A DNA stretch of 64,000 nt from positions 31,128-95,127 of the forward strand of contig DASRYH010000063.1 of NCBI GenBank assembly GCA_035687245.1. The letters are read 5' to 3'. Under the pieces are notes generated by a model. It ran no database searches and had not been told where the DNA came from. It saw only the letters and a list, made by a program, of their open reading frames with translations. Source of the stretch: DASRYH01 sp035687245 (GTDB taxonomy: Bacteria > Actinomycetota > Coriobacteriia > Anaerosomatales > PHET01). Numbering within the stretch: the first letter of the stretch is position 1; the number at the start of each line of letters is the position of its first letter. The translations under genes and the position numbers were made by a program. This document shows positions 24,224 through 31,668 of this stretch, one piece after another.

Positions 24224-24934
24224 CTACAGGCCGAGCGCCTTCTTGAGCGCGGGCACGCGGCGGCGCGAGACCGGAATCTGCGTGCCGTTGTCGTCGGTGA
24301 GCGTGAGCAGAAGCGTGCCGCCATACATGGGCACGACCTCCTTCACGCGCGAAAGATTGACCAGGTAGCGGCGGTGGATGCGGAAGAAGCCGGCCTGATC
24401 GAGCTTGGACTCGAGGCTCGCAAGCGACATCGTGGAGAGGTAGCGGTCTGCAGCTGTGTGCAGGTAGCTGTAGTCGTCCTTGGCCATGATGTAGAGGATG
24501 TCTTCCACACTGATGAGCAGCTTCTTGCCGGCCTTCTCGACCGGGATGCGCTCGACACGCGCCGGGGCCTGTTCGGCCACGGGAGCGAGGCGCGAAACGG
24601 CCTGCTTGAGGCGCTCGACCTCAACCGGCTTCACGAGGTAGTCGGTGGCTTTGACCTCGAAGGCCTTCACAGCGTGCTCGGAGTGCGCGGTCACGAAGAT
24701 GATCGCGGGAGGACGAGGGTGTGCCGAAAGGGCTTCGGCAAGCTGGACGCCGGTCAGGCCGGGCATCTGGATGTCGAGGAAGATGACGTCGTAGGGGATG
24801 GCCTTGATGAGCTGCAGAGCCTCGATGGCGTTGCTCGCCTCACCGACGACCTCTACGCCGCCGGTCTCACCAAGCAGGAAGCGCAGCTCGGAACGAGCCG
24901 GTGCCTCGTCATCGACGACTAGCGCCTTGAGCAT
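24224..24934 (-). CDS. LytTR-family response regulator, 236 aa
   Basis: Transcription factor with an N-terminal receiver domain (VVDDEAPARSELRFLL, phosphoacceptor Asp in VIFLDIQMPGLTG, Lys in DYLVKPV) and a C-terminal LytTR DNA-binding domain (ILYIMAKDDYSYLHT, FFRIHRRYLVNLSRVKEV). No LytS-type histidine kinase is adjacent, so its kinase must lie elsewhere. ATG at 24934 has a strong GAGGAGG site. A -10 box and an 11-bp-spaced direct repeat lie upstream, suggesting autoregulation. Confidence 0.94.
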   Translation of the reverse strand: MLKALVVDDEAPARSELRFLLGETGGVEVVGEASNAIEALQLIKAIPYDVIFLDIQMPGLTGVQLAEALSAHPRPPAIIFVTAHSEHAVKAFEVKATDYLVKPVEVERLKQAVSRLAPVAEQAPARVERIPVEKAGKKLLISVEDILYIMAKDDYSYLHTAADRYLSTMSLASLESKLDQAGFFRIHRRYLVNLSRVKEVVPMYGGTLLLTLTDDNGTQIPVSRRRVPALKKALGL

Positions 24935-24991
24935 TAACGCCTCCTCGTTCCACACGCCCCGCTGGGCTCGCCCGGCCCACGCGTCAGGCAC

Positions 24992-24997
24992 AGTGTA
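24992..24997 (-). promoter_or_regulatory. -10 element of the LytTR operon
   Basis: TACACT on the minus strand, with the weak -35 candidate TGTCCG (25020-25015) 17 bases upstream. Leader length about 50 bases. Confidence 0.4.
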
Positions 24998-25013
24998 TCG
25001 ATAATCACTCCAC

Positions 25014-25032
25014 GCGGACAGAGTGCGGACAG
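25014..25032. repeat. Direct repeat GCGGACAG with 11-bp period
   Basis: GCGGACAG at 25014-25021 and again at 25025-25032, one helical turn apart, overlapping the -35 region of the LytTR gene. LytTR proteins bind direct repeats spaced by about one turn, so this is a candidate binding site. Confidence 0.4.
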
Positions 25033-25067
25033 GCCAATGCGCTGGACTACTGGCCCGCTTGAGGCGG

Positions 25068-25883
25068 CTAGGCGGGAACGGCCGCAATCGCGTAGACGTC
25101 GCCGACCCGCCGAAAACGCGCTGCCTCATAGAGCGCCTGAGAGCCCACGTTCTCGACCTGCGTGCACAGCGACATGCCGAGCGCGCCCTGCTCGCGGGCG
25201 TAGGCGGCAACGTCGCGCACGAGCGCCGATGCGACGCCTTGGCGGCGCGCATCCGGGTCGACTGCGAGGCGCCCCAGCGTGCACGACGAGCCCGAGACGG
25301 CGCACGTCGAGTAGCCCACGATACCCGTGGCCCCTTCGGCGACTACAACGCGCTCCCAGCCGAAGACGGTCTCGAACTCGGGCGGGCCGTAGCGCCAGAA
25401 GTCGTTGAAGCACTTGGCGTCGAGGGCGAGCAACGCGCTGGCGTCGGTGATCGTGCCTGGGCGCAGCGTCACGCCGTCGACTTCGGGAAGCGCACCAACG
25501 ACGTCGGAGGGCACGGCGGTGTAGGCGTAGAGGCTGCACTGGGTGTGCATCCCTGCGCGCTCGTAGGCCTCGAGCGCAGGTCCCGCCAGCAGCGGCGAGA
25601 TGACATCGGCGAAGCCGTGCTCGCGAGCGAGGCGGCGCGACTCGTCGACGATGTCGTGCATGCGCCACGGCGCGCCCCACGCCACGCGTATCGACAGCGT
25701 GTCGAGATGGCCGCGCCAGCGCCTCAGGACGACCGCAGCGCCGTCGGAGGCGATGCGGACGCGCCACGGCTCCTCATCGGAGAAGACGAGGAGCTGAGCG
25801 AGCGAGGAGAAGACGTGGGCTGAGCGCGCCGCAGGCCACATCGCAGCGAGGTCTTGGTGAGTGGCATCACGCCAGGTGCTCAT
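25068..25883 (-). CDS. GNAT-family N-acetyltransferase, 271 aa
   Basis: Acetyl-CoA-dependent acyltransferase, substrate unknown. The C-terminal half has the GNAT core: GRLAVDPDARRQGVASALV is motif A with the RxxGxA acetyl-CoA loop, and NVGSQALYEAARFRRVGDVY is motif B. The N-terminal half also looks like a degenerate GNAT fold, giving a tandem protein. ATG at 25883 overlaps the stop of the TSUP gene (ATGA). Confidence 0.87.
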   Translation of the reverse strand: MSTWRDATHQDLAAMWPAARSAHVFSSLAQLLVFSDEEPWRVRIASDGAAVVLRRWRGHLDTLSIRVAWGAPWRMHDIVDESRRLAREHGFADVISPLLAGPALEAYERAGMHTQCSLYAYTAVPSDVVGALPEVDGVTLRPGTITDASALLALDAKCFNDFWRYGPPEFETVFGWERVVVAEGATGIVGYSTCAVSGSSCTLGRLAVDPDARRQGVASALVRDVAAYAREQGALGMSLCTQVENVGSQALYEAARFRRVGDVYAIAAVPA

Positions 25884-26698
25884 CGCGCGAACACCCCCGG
25901 CGCCTCGCTGATGGCGAGCCATGCCGCCACTGCAAGCAGCAGCGTCGCGAAGCCGATACGAATCGCGCGATCCTTGGCTCCCAGCGTGATTCGCGCACCA
26001 ATCGCCGCGCCGGGCACGACGCCGAGCGCTAGACCGGCGGCGATGCTCCAGTCGATGTTTCCCAGCAGCGCATGAGTGATCGTGCCGGGCACCGCTAGCA
26101 CCGCCACCGTCACGAGCGATGTCCCGATCGCCGCCTTCAGCGGCATCCGCACCCATCGGGTCAGCATCGGCACGACGATGAAGCCTCCGCCCAGGCCGAA
26201 GAAGCCGGAGTAGAAGCCGGCGATAACGCCGATCACGACGAGCTTGAAGGTGGGCAGTTCAATTGACGCGCGTGCCGGCGACGCACCTGCGGCAGTAGCA
26301 GAGTCCACGGCGCGGGCAACCTGTGCGACGGGCGGCTTGAAGACCTGCATCAGCATGTCACCACCCGCGTACAGGATGAGAACAGCAGTGCCCACAAGCA
26401 CCACCGGGCCGCCGACCTTGGATGCCGCCATCGCCCCCAGCACCGAGGTCACGGCGCCAGAGACGCCCAGCACGATGCCGGCGCGCGGGTGCGCAAGTCC
26501 CTTTCGGACGTAGCTCGCCGCACCCGTGATCGCGCTCGGGATGATGACGGGCAGGGGCGTGCCCACGGCGATGAGCGCCGGGGCGTGCATGAGCAGCCGA
26601 ATCGCAGGCGTGGTGACGATACCGCCGCCTATGCCGAACGCTCCCGAGAGTACGCCCGAGATCAGCCCGATCCCGATTGCCAGCAGCAGTGCAGGCAT
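25880..26698 (-). CDS. TSUP-family (TauE/SafE) membrane transporter, 272 aa
   Basis: Membrane protein of about eight helices with the duplicated TSUP pattern: GVLSGAFGIGGGIVTTPAIR near the N terminus and FYSGFFGLGGGFIVVPML after the midpoint. Members export sulphite, sulphoacetate or related small anions; substrate here unknown. It lies between the GT2-like gene (13-base gap) and the GNAT gene (overlap) on the minus strand. Confidence 0.9.
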   Translation of the reverse strand: MPALLLAIGIGLISGVLSGAFGIGGGIVTTPAIRLLMHAPALIAVGTPLPVIIPSAITGAASYVRKGLAHPRAGIVLGVSGAVTSVLGAMAASKVGGPVVLVGTAVLILYAGGDMLMQVFKPPVAQVARAVDSATAAGASPARASIELPTFKLVVIGVIAGFYSGFFGLGGGFIVVPMLTRWVRMPLKAAIGTSLVTVAVLAVPGTITHALLGNIDWSIAAGLALGVVPGAAIGARITLGAKDRAIRIGFATLLLAVAAWLAISEAPGVFAR

Positions 26699-26711
26699 CT
26701 TCGGCAGCCGC

Positions 26712-27968
26712 CTATTCGGCGGGCGGCACTACCGGGAAGCGCCCGGTGATCGCGGTACGATCGACGCGGCGCTCGCCGGTGAACAGCGAACTCAAGGCGA
26801 CGTCGTCCCAGATGCGCTCCATCATCAAAGGCCAGCGGCGCTGGAACTCGAAGTAGTGCTGGCAGTGCTCGCGGGCGAACTCGCTCGCATCGCGCACCGC
26901 GTGGTTGGCGGCCTTGAAGTACAGCGCCTTTTCGGGGCGCATGATCGCGCGCAGCATGCCAGTCGCCCATGCTCGCCAGCCCACCGACGAGTCGATGAAG
27001 TCGCCCGGGTAGGGAGCCATCGACTTCGGGGTTACCTGCCGCAGGTCGACCTGCGACTTCGCGAACTCGATCTTGCGGTGCTCGTAGACGAAGCGGTAGA
27101 CATCCTGGCGGAAGCGAAGTGCCTCGGACACCTGCTCCGGCGGCAGGTGAACGACCCGCCACTCGTCGTCGAAGAAGACGTCGCCGCCGTGCATGCGAAC
27201 GTTGATGACGTAGTCCATGTCTTCGCCGCGCGTGACCCACGGGTCGAAGCTCACTGCGGTGTACATGTCCCGGTGGAGAATGAGGCAGCCGCCGAAGGCG
27301 AGGCGTGCGCGCTGAATGCGCGGAGGCTTCATCATGACGCCAAGGCCGGCGTTGAAGGCATCGCGCTGGCGCCAGAACATGTCGGAGAGTCTAACCGGCT
27401 CGCTGTGCTGCCACTGGCCCTGCTCGTCGACGTAGAAGCCGCTCTTGGCGAGCAGCGGCGTTCCGTCCTGAAGCGTCTGACCCACACCGTAGAGCGCGCG
27501 CTCCATGAAGTCCGCGTCGCGCACGATCTCGTCGTCGTCGATGAAGAGCACGCTGTCGTGCCCGAGCACTGCCGCCGCGATGAGGCCGACGTTGCGCACC
27601 GCGCCGTAGCCCATGAGCGTGACGCCCTCGATCATGTCCGCGAACTCGAGCTGCTCCAAGCGGCGGTGCAGCGAACCCATCTCAGCGGGGCCGAAGACGA
27701 ACGCGTCGATGTCGGGGAACTCGTCGACGATCTCTCGAACGCGATCCTCTGCCTGATGAGCGATGGACTCGTCGGTCACCGCGACGATCACAAGGACGCG
27801 ACCCAGCCCGCGCACGTTGCGCAGCGACTGAAGGCAGGATGCCAGGGTGGACTCTTCGTTGATCGGGGTCGGATGGTCATAGATCGCGCTGACCTCATCG
27901 ACCGTTGAGCGCCCGCGGCCGCTTCGGCGGCGGGTCCAAAACGTAGGTATGACAACGACCGGTTCCAC
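26712..27968 (-). CDS. GT2-like glycosyltransferase, 418 aa
   Basis: GT-A fold protein: VVVIPTFWTRRR opens the nucleotide-binding fold and SVLFIDDDEIVRD supplies the DxD-type metal site. The acceptor region GGCLILHRDMY and WVTRGEDMDYVINVRMHGG (ED motif) fits GT2 enzymes that transfer sugars to glycans or glycerate. No membrane helix. The GTG at 27968 is preferred because a -10 box lies 63-68 bases upstream; the longer frame would start before it. Substrate unknown. First gene of the GT-TSUP-GNAT unit. Confidence 0.8.
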   Translation of the reverse strand: MEPVVVIPTFWTRRRSGRGRSTVDEVSAIYDHPTPINEESTLASCLQSLRNVRGLGRVLVIVAVTDESIAHQAEDRVREIVDEFPDIDAFVFGPAEMGSLHRRLEQLEFADMIEGVTLMGYGAVRNVGLIAAAVLGHDSVLFIDDDEIVRDADFMERALYGVGQTLQDGTPLLAKSGFYVDEQGQWQHSEPVRLSDMFWRQRDAFNAGLGVMMKPPRIQRARLAFGGCLILHRDMYTAVSFDPWVTRGEDMDYVINVRMHGGDVFFDDEWRVVHLPPEQVSEALRFRQDVYRFVYEHRKIEFAKSQVDLRQVTPKSMAPYPGDFIDSSVGWRAWATGMLRAIMRPEKALYFKAANHAVRDASEFAREHCQHYFEFQRRWPLMMERIWDDVALSSLFTGERRVDRTAITGRFPVVPPAE

Positions 27969-28030
27969 GTGCGTGTGCGCTCCGATTCGTTCGGTTGGTG
28001 ATGCTCGCCCGTCTTGGGACGGACCGACAT

Positions 28031-28036
28031 ATGATA
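28031..28036 (-). promoter_or_regulatory. -10 element TATCAT for the glycosyltransferase operon
   Basis: TATCAT on the minus strand, 62 bases before the chosen GTG. No clear -35 box. Confidence 0.4.
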
Positions 28037-28104
28037 CCGCTAAGGGCCGGATGGTGCCGCCCACTGACACTTCGTCTGCCGAACGGGCGCGACCATGCGC
28101 TGCA

Positions 28105-29130
28105 CTAGGGCTCGCGCGTCACGATGGGCACTTGGGCGCCGCACTCTGGACACGCGCCCGCGTCCAGATCGGGGTGCGAGCTGCCGAAGTAGCGCCGGCG
28201 CACAACCGCATGCCCGCAGCTCGGACAGGTGGTGTCCTCCCCGCCCGGTACGTCGACATTGCCGAGGTAGACGTAGTCGAGGCAGGCCGCCTTCCCGATC
28301 TCCTGCGCGTGCAACAGCGTGTCGACGGGCGTGGGCGGCAGGTCGGCGAACTCGAGGTAGGGCACGAAGCGCGTGACGTGCCACGGCGTGTCGCAGCCGA
28401 GCTCTACGGCGATCCACTGCGCGATCGATGTGAGCTCACTGTCGCTGTCGTTGATGGTGGGCACGACGTTGGTCACGCACTCGACGTGCATCCCGTGGTG
28501 CTTCTTGGCGCGCACAGCCATCGCGCGCACCGCTTCGGCGTGTCCGGCGTGGCACAGGCGCTTGAACGCGTCTTCGGCAAAGCCCTTGATGTCGACGCGC
28601 CATACGTCGATGACCTCGGCGAAGAGGTCGAGGCCGGCGGGCGTGACGTAGCCGTTGGTGACCATCACGGTGTAGAGCCCGGCGCGCTTGGCCTCCCGCG
28701 CGACATCGAGCACCCACTCCAGCCAGATCACGGGTTCGTTGTAGGTGAAGGCCACGCCCTCGCACCCGGCGTCGTGCGCCATCGCCACGACCGCACCGGA
28801 ATCCACGTAGCGCAGCGGCATCGCGGCTTCGTCCGCCGGCGGCCGGGAGATCTGCCAGTTCTGGCAGTGCCCGCAACGCAGGGAACAGCCTACCGAGCCG
28901 AACGAGAGCACCTTGGTGCCGGGGCAGTAGTGGAAGACCGGCTTCTTCTCTATGGGGTCGGCGGCGACCGAGCTCACGAGCCCGTAGGTGAGCGCCTGCA
29001 GGTGCCCGTCCACGACCCCGCGCGCCCCGCAGATGCCGCGCTTGCCTTCGGCGATCAGGCACGCGTGAGGGCATAGGCCGCATCGGACACGGTCGCCTTC
29101 GGGCGTCTGGAGCAGGGCTTCATGCATCAT
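28105..29130 (-). CDS. amrS: AmrS-type radical SAM enzyme (AmmeMemoRadiSam family), 341 aa
   Basis: Radical SAM protein of the family that co-occurs with Memo and AMMECR1 proteins. N-terminal zinc-type cysteines (CGLCPHACLIAEGKRGICGARG) precede the [4Fe-4S] motif GCSLRCGHCQNW (CxxxCxxC). The barrel shows FTYNEPVIWLEW and VTNGYVTPAG. A C-terminal zinc ribbon (CPSCGHAVV and CPECGAQV) is present. ATG at 29130 follows AGGGGAG; a GTG at 29139 would be too close to it. The Memo and AMMECR1 partners are not in this window. Its reaction is not established. Confidence 0.9.
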   Translation of the reverse strand: MMHEALLQTPEGDRVRCGLCPHACLIAEGKRGICGARGVVDGHLQALTYGLVSSVAADPIEKKPVFHYCPGTKVLSFGSVGCSLRCGHCQNWQISRPPADEAAMPLRYVDSGAVVAMAHDAGCEGVAFTYNEPVIWLEWVLDVAREAKRAGLYTVMVTNGYVTPAGLDLFAEVIDVWRVDIKGFAEDAFKRLCHAGHAEAVRAMAVRAKKHHGMHVECVTNVVPTINDSDSELTSIAQWIAVELGCDTPWHVTRFVPYLEFADLPPTPVDTLLHAQEIGKAACLDYVYLGNVDVPGGEDTTCPSCGHAVVRRRYFGSSHPDLDAGACPECGAQVPIVTREP

Positions 29131-29200
29131 GGCGCGCACTCCCCTTGCGTATGCGCAGACCGCCTCACCCGTTTCGGGGATGCGGCCTCACACCAAGTGC

Positions 29201-30994
29201 TTACCCAGGAGCGAGCTCGACGCGATTGCGCCCGGCACGTTTGGCAACGTAGAGGGCGCGGTCGGCGGCGTCGAGGAGGTCGTTGGCGTGCTGTGTGGCT
29301 TCGCCCACCGAAGCGATTCCGATAGATGCCGAAGAGGAGATCATCGCGTCAGTCTCGGTGGTCACCGTCAGGCGCTGAAGCGCATCTCGGATCTTTTCGG
29401 CGACCGCCCACGCGTCGGTCTTGTGCGTGTTGGGCAGGATCATCGCGAACTCGTCGCCGCCGTAGCGCACGGCGACGTCGATGGCGCGCAGCTCGGCCTT
29501 GAGAAGGACTGCGACCGCGCGCAGCAGTGCGTCGCCGGCGCTGTGGCCGTAGCGGTCGTTGACCTCCTTGAAGCTGTCGAGGTCCATCATGCACAACGAC
29601 AGCGGCGAGCCGTAGCGACGGGTACGCGCGACTTCCTCTGTGATGCGGCGGTCGAACGCGCGACGGTTCATCAGCCCCGTAAGCGGATCGAGCACTGCCG
29701 CCTCGGAGAGCTTGATGCGCTCGCGTTCGAAGAGCCGGCGTTCCAGCGGGAAGCACATGTGCCACGTGGAGCGGCCGTCCCAGATCGCCATCGCGTGCGC
29801 CACGCACGTCGGGTAGCCGCACGCCCCGCAGTCGAGCACGTCCTCGCGGCTGAACTCGCCTTCGGCGAGCACGGCGTCGATCTCGGCATCCGACGGCATC
29901 GGGCCAAGCGGCGGGCGCGCAGCATGGATGCGGTCGACTTCAATGACCGGCAACGCCGAGAGGAAGGCGCGGCTGTCAATCTCGGCAGGCGGCTGGCGAC
30001 GACGCTCGGCGGCGTCGATCGCTCGCTTGGTGAAGACCGAGAGCTCGTTGTTCACGCACGGGCCATCGATGCAGCCCTCGCAGGAGAGCATATCGACCAC
30101 GCGCGGGGACACTTCGCCGCGCCCGATGGCGGTACAGATGCCGTCGAGGTCGTTTAGCCCTCGCACCACGAGGACGTCGCAGCGAGTGAGGTCGGTTTCG
30201 GCGAGCACGCGGCGCGGGAAGCCGTCGGTCACCGAGATCTGCTTGACCGCGCGCGGACGGCGGGCGGGAACGTCTTTGTTGGTGTCGTCGAGACGCTCGT
30301 CGAAGAGACGGCGCAGCTCGTCAAAGCCGATCGCGACATCTACATCGCCGAAGAAGTCGTGCTCGTAGACCTCATCCTTGCGCGCCCAGCACGGCGAGAC
30401 GTAGACGATGGCGGTGTCTTCGGGATAGAGCATGCGGATGAGCCGCGATTGAGCGATGTAGGGCGGCACGACGGGCGCGAGCATGTCGACGAGCCCGGGG
30501 TGGAAGGTGCGCACCCACGAGACGGCCACCGGGCACGTCGAGCGCAGCTGCGTGCGTGTGGCGGGCAACGCGTCGAGGCGCTCGTAGGTAGCCGCGACGA
30601 TCTCTTCGCCCAGCACCGTGGTCTCAACAGAGGTGAAGCCGATGGCGTGCAGGCGCTGTTCGATCTGCTCGGTAGTGAGCGGGTGCAACGCGGCGACGTA
30701 TTCGGTAGACAGCAGTGCGACCACCGTGATGTCGGACTCGAGCAGAGCGCGTACGGCCCCGAGGTCATCACGCACGGTCTGGCCGGAGTTCGGGCACTCG
30801 ATCACGCACAGGCCGCACTTCACACAGCGCTCATCGAGGATCTCGACCTGCGAGGAGCCGTCGGTCTTGATCGCGTGCGCGGGGCAGTGCCGCGCACAGG
30901 TCCAGCACTGTGCGCAGTCGGTGCTTGCGTGCGAGAACAGGGGCGTCACCGGCGCCGCAACACGCGGACGCTGGCTACCCTCGGCCTTCGGCAC
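29201..30994 (-). CDS. [FeFe]-hydrogenase-like Fe-S sensor fused to GGDEF diguanylate cyclase, 597 aa
   Basis: Modules in order: 2[4Fe-4S] ferredoxin domain (Cys27/30/33/37 and 57/60/63/67); hydrogenase large-subunit C-terminal-like domain (about 85-330) keeping single cysteines at H-cluster positions in RSTCPVAVSW, VSPCWARKDE and MLSCEGCIDGPC; an extra Fe-S motif CGACGYPTC plus Cys414; then GGDEF (about 435-595) with YGGDEF at 511-516 and an RxxD inhibitory site at 503-506. The catalytic extra Cys of true hydrogenases (TSCCP) is missing, so this looks like a sensor, not a hydrogenase. The active GGDEF site predicts cyclic-di-GMP synthesis. GTG start with a strong AAGGAGGTGACC site, 22 bases after queT. 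Confidence 0.88.
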   Translation of the reverse strand: MPKAEGSQRPRVAAPVTPLFSHASTDCAQCWTCARHCPAHAIKTDGSSQVEILDERCVKCGLCVIECPNSGQTVRDDLGAVRALLESDITVVALLSTEYVAALHPLTTEQIEQRLHAIGFTSVETTVLGEEIVAATYERLDALPATRTQLRSTCPVAVSWVRTFHPGLVDMLAPVVPPYIAQSRLIRMLYPEDTAIVYVSPCWARKDEVYEHDFFGDVDVAIGFDELRRLFDERLDDTNKDVPARRPRAVKQISVTDGFPRRVLAETDLTRCDVLVVRGLNDLDGICTAIGRGEVSPRVVDMLSCEGCIDGPCVNNELSVFTKRAIDAAERRRQPPAEIDSRAFLSALPVIEVDRIHAARPPLGPMPSDAEIDAVLAEGEFSREDVLDCGACGYPTCVAHAMAIWDGRSTWHMCFPLERRLFERERIKLSEAAVLDPLTGLMNRRAFDRRITEEVARTRRYGSPLSLCMMDLDSFKEVNDRYGHSAGDALLRAVAVLLKAELRAIDVAVRYGGDEFAMILPNTHKTDAWAVAEKIRDALQRLTVTTETDAMISSSASIGIASVGEATQHANDLLDAADRALYVAKRAGRNRVELAPG

Positions 30995-31016
30995 CGGTCA
31001 CCTCCTTCTTGAACTC

Positions 31017-31577
31017 CTAGTTCTTGAGCATGTCTTCGAGGCCCAGTCGCCGAAGGGCAGCGAGCAGACCCCATCCAAGCGTGTAGATGACGACGGCCTG
31101 CCCTGCGGCGACCGCCACCATTCCCACAAGGTACATCGGCAACCAGGGCCCTGCTACTGAGAGTCCAAACACGTTGTAGAGGCCTTGGAGGCCGAAGGCT
31201 TTGAGCATCGTGGGCAGGTAGGCGGCCACGATCACGGCGTTGGTCACGACCGGTCCGGCCAGCGCGATCGCGGTACGTCCGCGGAAGCGCCACATCCACC
31301 ACGCACCAAGCATCGTGCCAAGCGAGCCGAACACGACGTCGAAGAGGGCGAGGGGCCATGTGGCCTGCGGATTCAGGGCATTGGCGATCACTGAACCCAA
31401 GGTGAGGCCGGGGATCGCCGCGGGCGTGAACATCGCCAGTACCGTAACGGCTTCACTGATGCGGAACTGGATGAGCCCGTAGCCGAGGCTGAAGGGCAGG
31501 TAGAGCGTGGCGAGCGTCACCGCGCCGTAGACGGCGGCGATCATGCCGGCCTGAGCGACATAGCGGGTCTTCTTCAT
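31017..31577 (-). CDS. queT: QueT-family transporter, 186 aa
   Basis: Membrane substrate component of an ECF-type transporter, assigned in its family to queuosine precursor uptake. About five to six helices; typical segments are LIQFRISEAVTVLAMF and IPGLTLGSVIANALNP. Length is typical. ATG at 31577. The 91-base gap to the upstream HD-GYP gene folds into a possible pseudoknot and hairpin, relevant because queT genes elsewhere are controlled by preQ1 riboswitches. Substrate assignment rests on family membership. Confidence 0.85.
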   Translation of the reverse strand: MKKTRYVAQAGMIAAVYGAVTLATLYLPFSLGYGLIQFRISEAVTVLAMFTPAAIPGLTLGSVIANALNPQATWPLALFDVVFGSLGTMLGAWWMWRFRGRTAIALAGPVVTNAVIVAAYLPTMLKAFGLQGLYNVFGLSVAGPWLPMYLVGMVAVAAGQAVVIYTLGWGLLAALRRLGLEDMLKN

Positions 31578-31613
31578 CGGAGGTGGAGTCCTTGCGGGAG
31601 GTGGTCAAGAGGC

Positions 31614-31627
31614 GCGCGTATACGCGC
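31614..31627. repeat. 14-bp perfect palindrome in the queT leader
   Basis: GCGCGTATACGCGC. As RNA it forms a GC-rich hairpin. It overlaps by two bases the 3' strand of the pseudoknot at 31626-31653, so the two structures compete. Confidence 0.5.
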
Positions 31628-31653
31628 TAGGCGGGGCGAATTCTAGCACCCGC
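31626..31653 (-). promoter_or_regulatory. H-type pseudoknot in the queT leader, candidate riboswitch
   Basis: Reading the minus strand: GCGGG (31653-31649), T, GCTAG (31647-31643), a 7-base loop, CCCGC (31635-31631), CTAGC (31630-31626). GCGGG pairs with CCCGC and the loop GCTAG pairs with the trailing CTAGC, an H-type pseudoknot with two 5-bp stems; a U-G pair could extend the second. preQ1 aptamers also fold as pseudoknots before queT, but I do not see the A-rich tail of class I. The same bases also contain an extended -10 (TGCTAGAAT), so a promoter is an alternative. Confidence 0.4.
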
Positions 31654-31668
31654 ACGCTCCGGCAGCAC

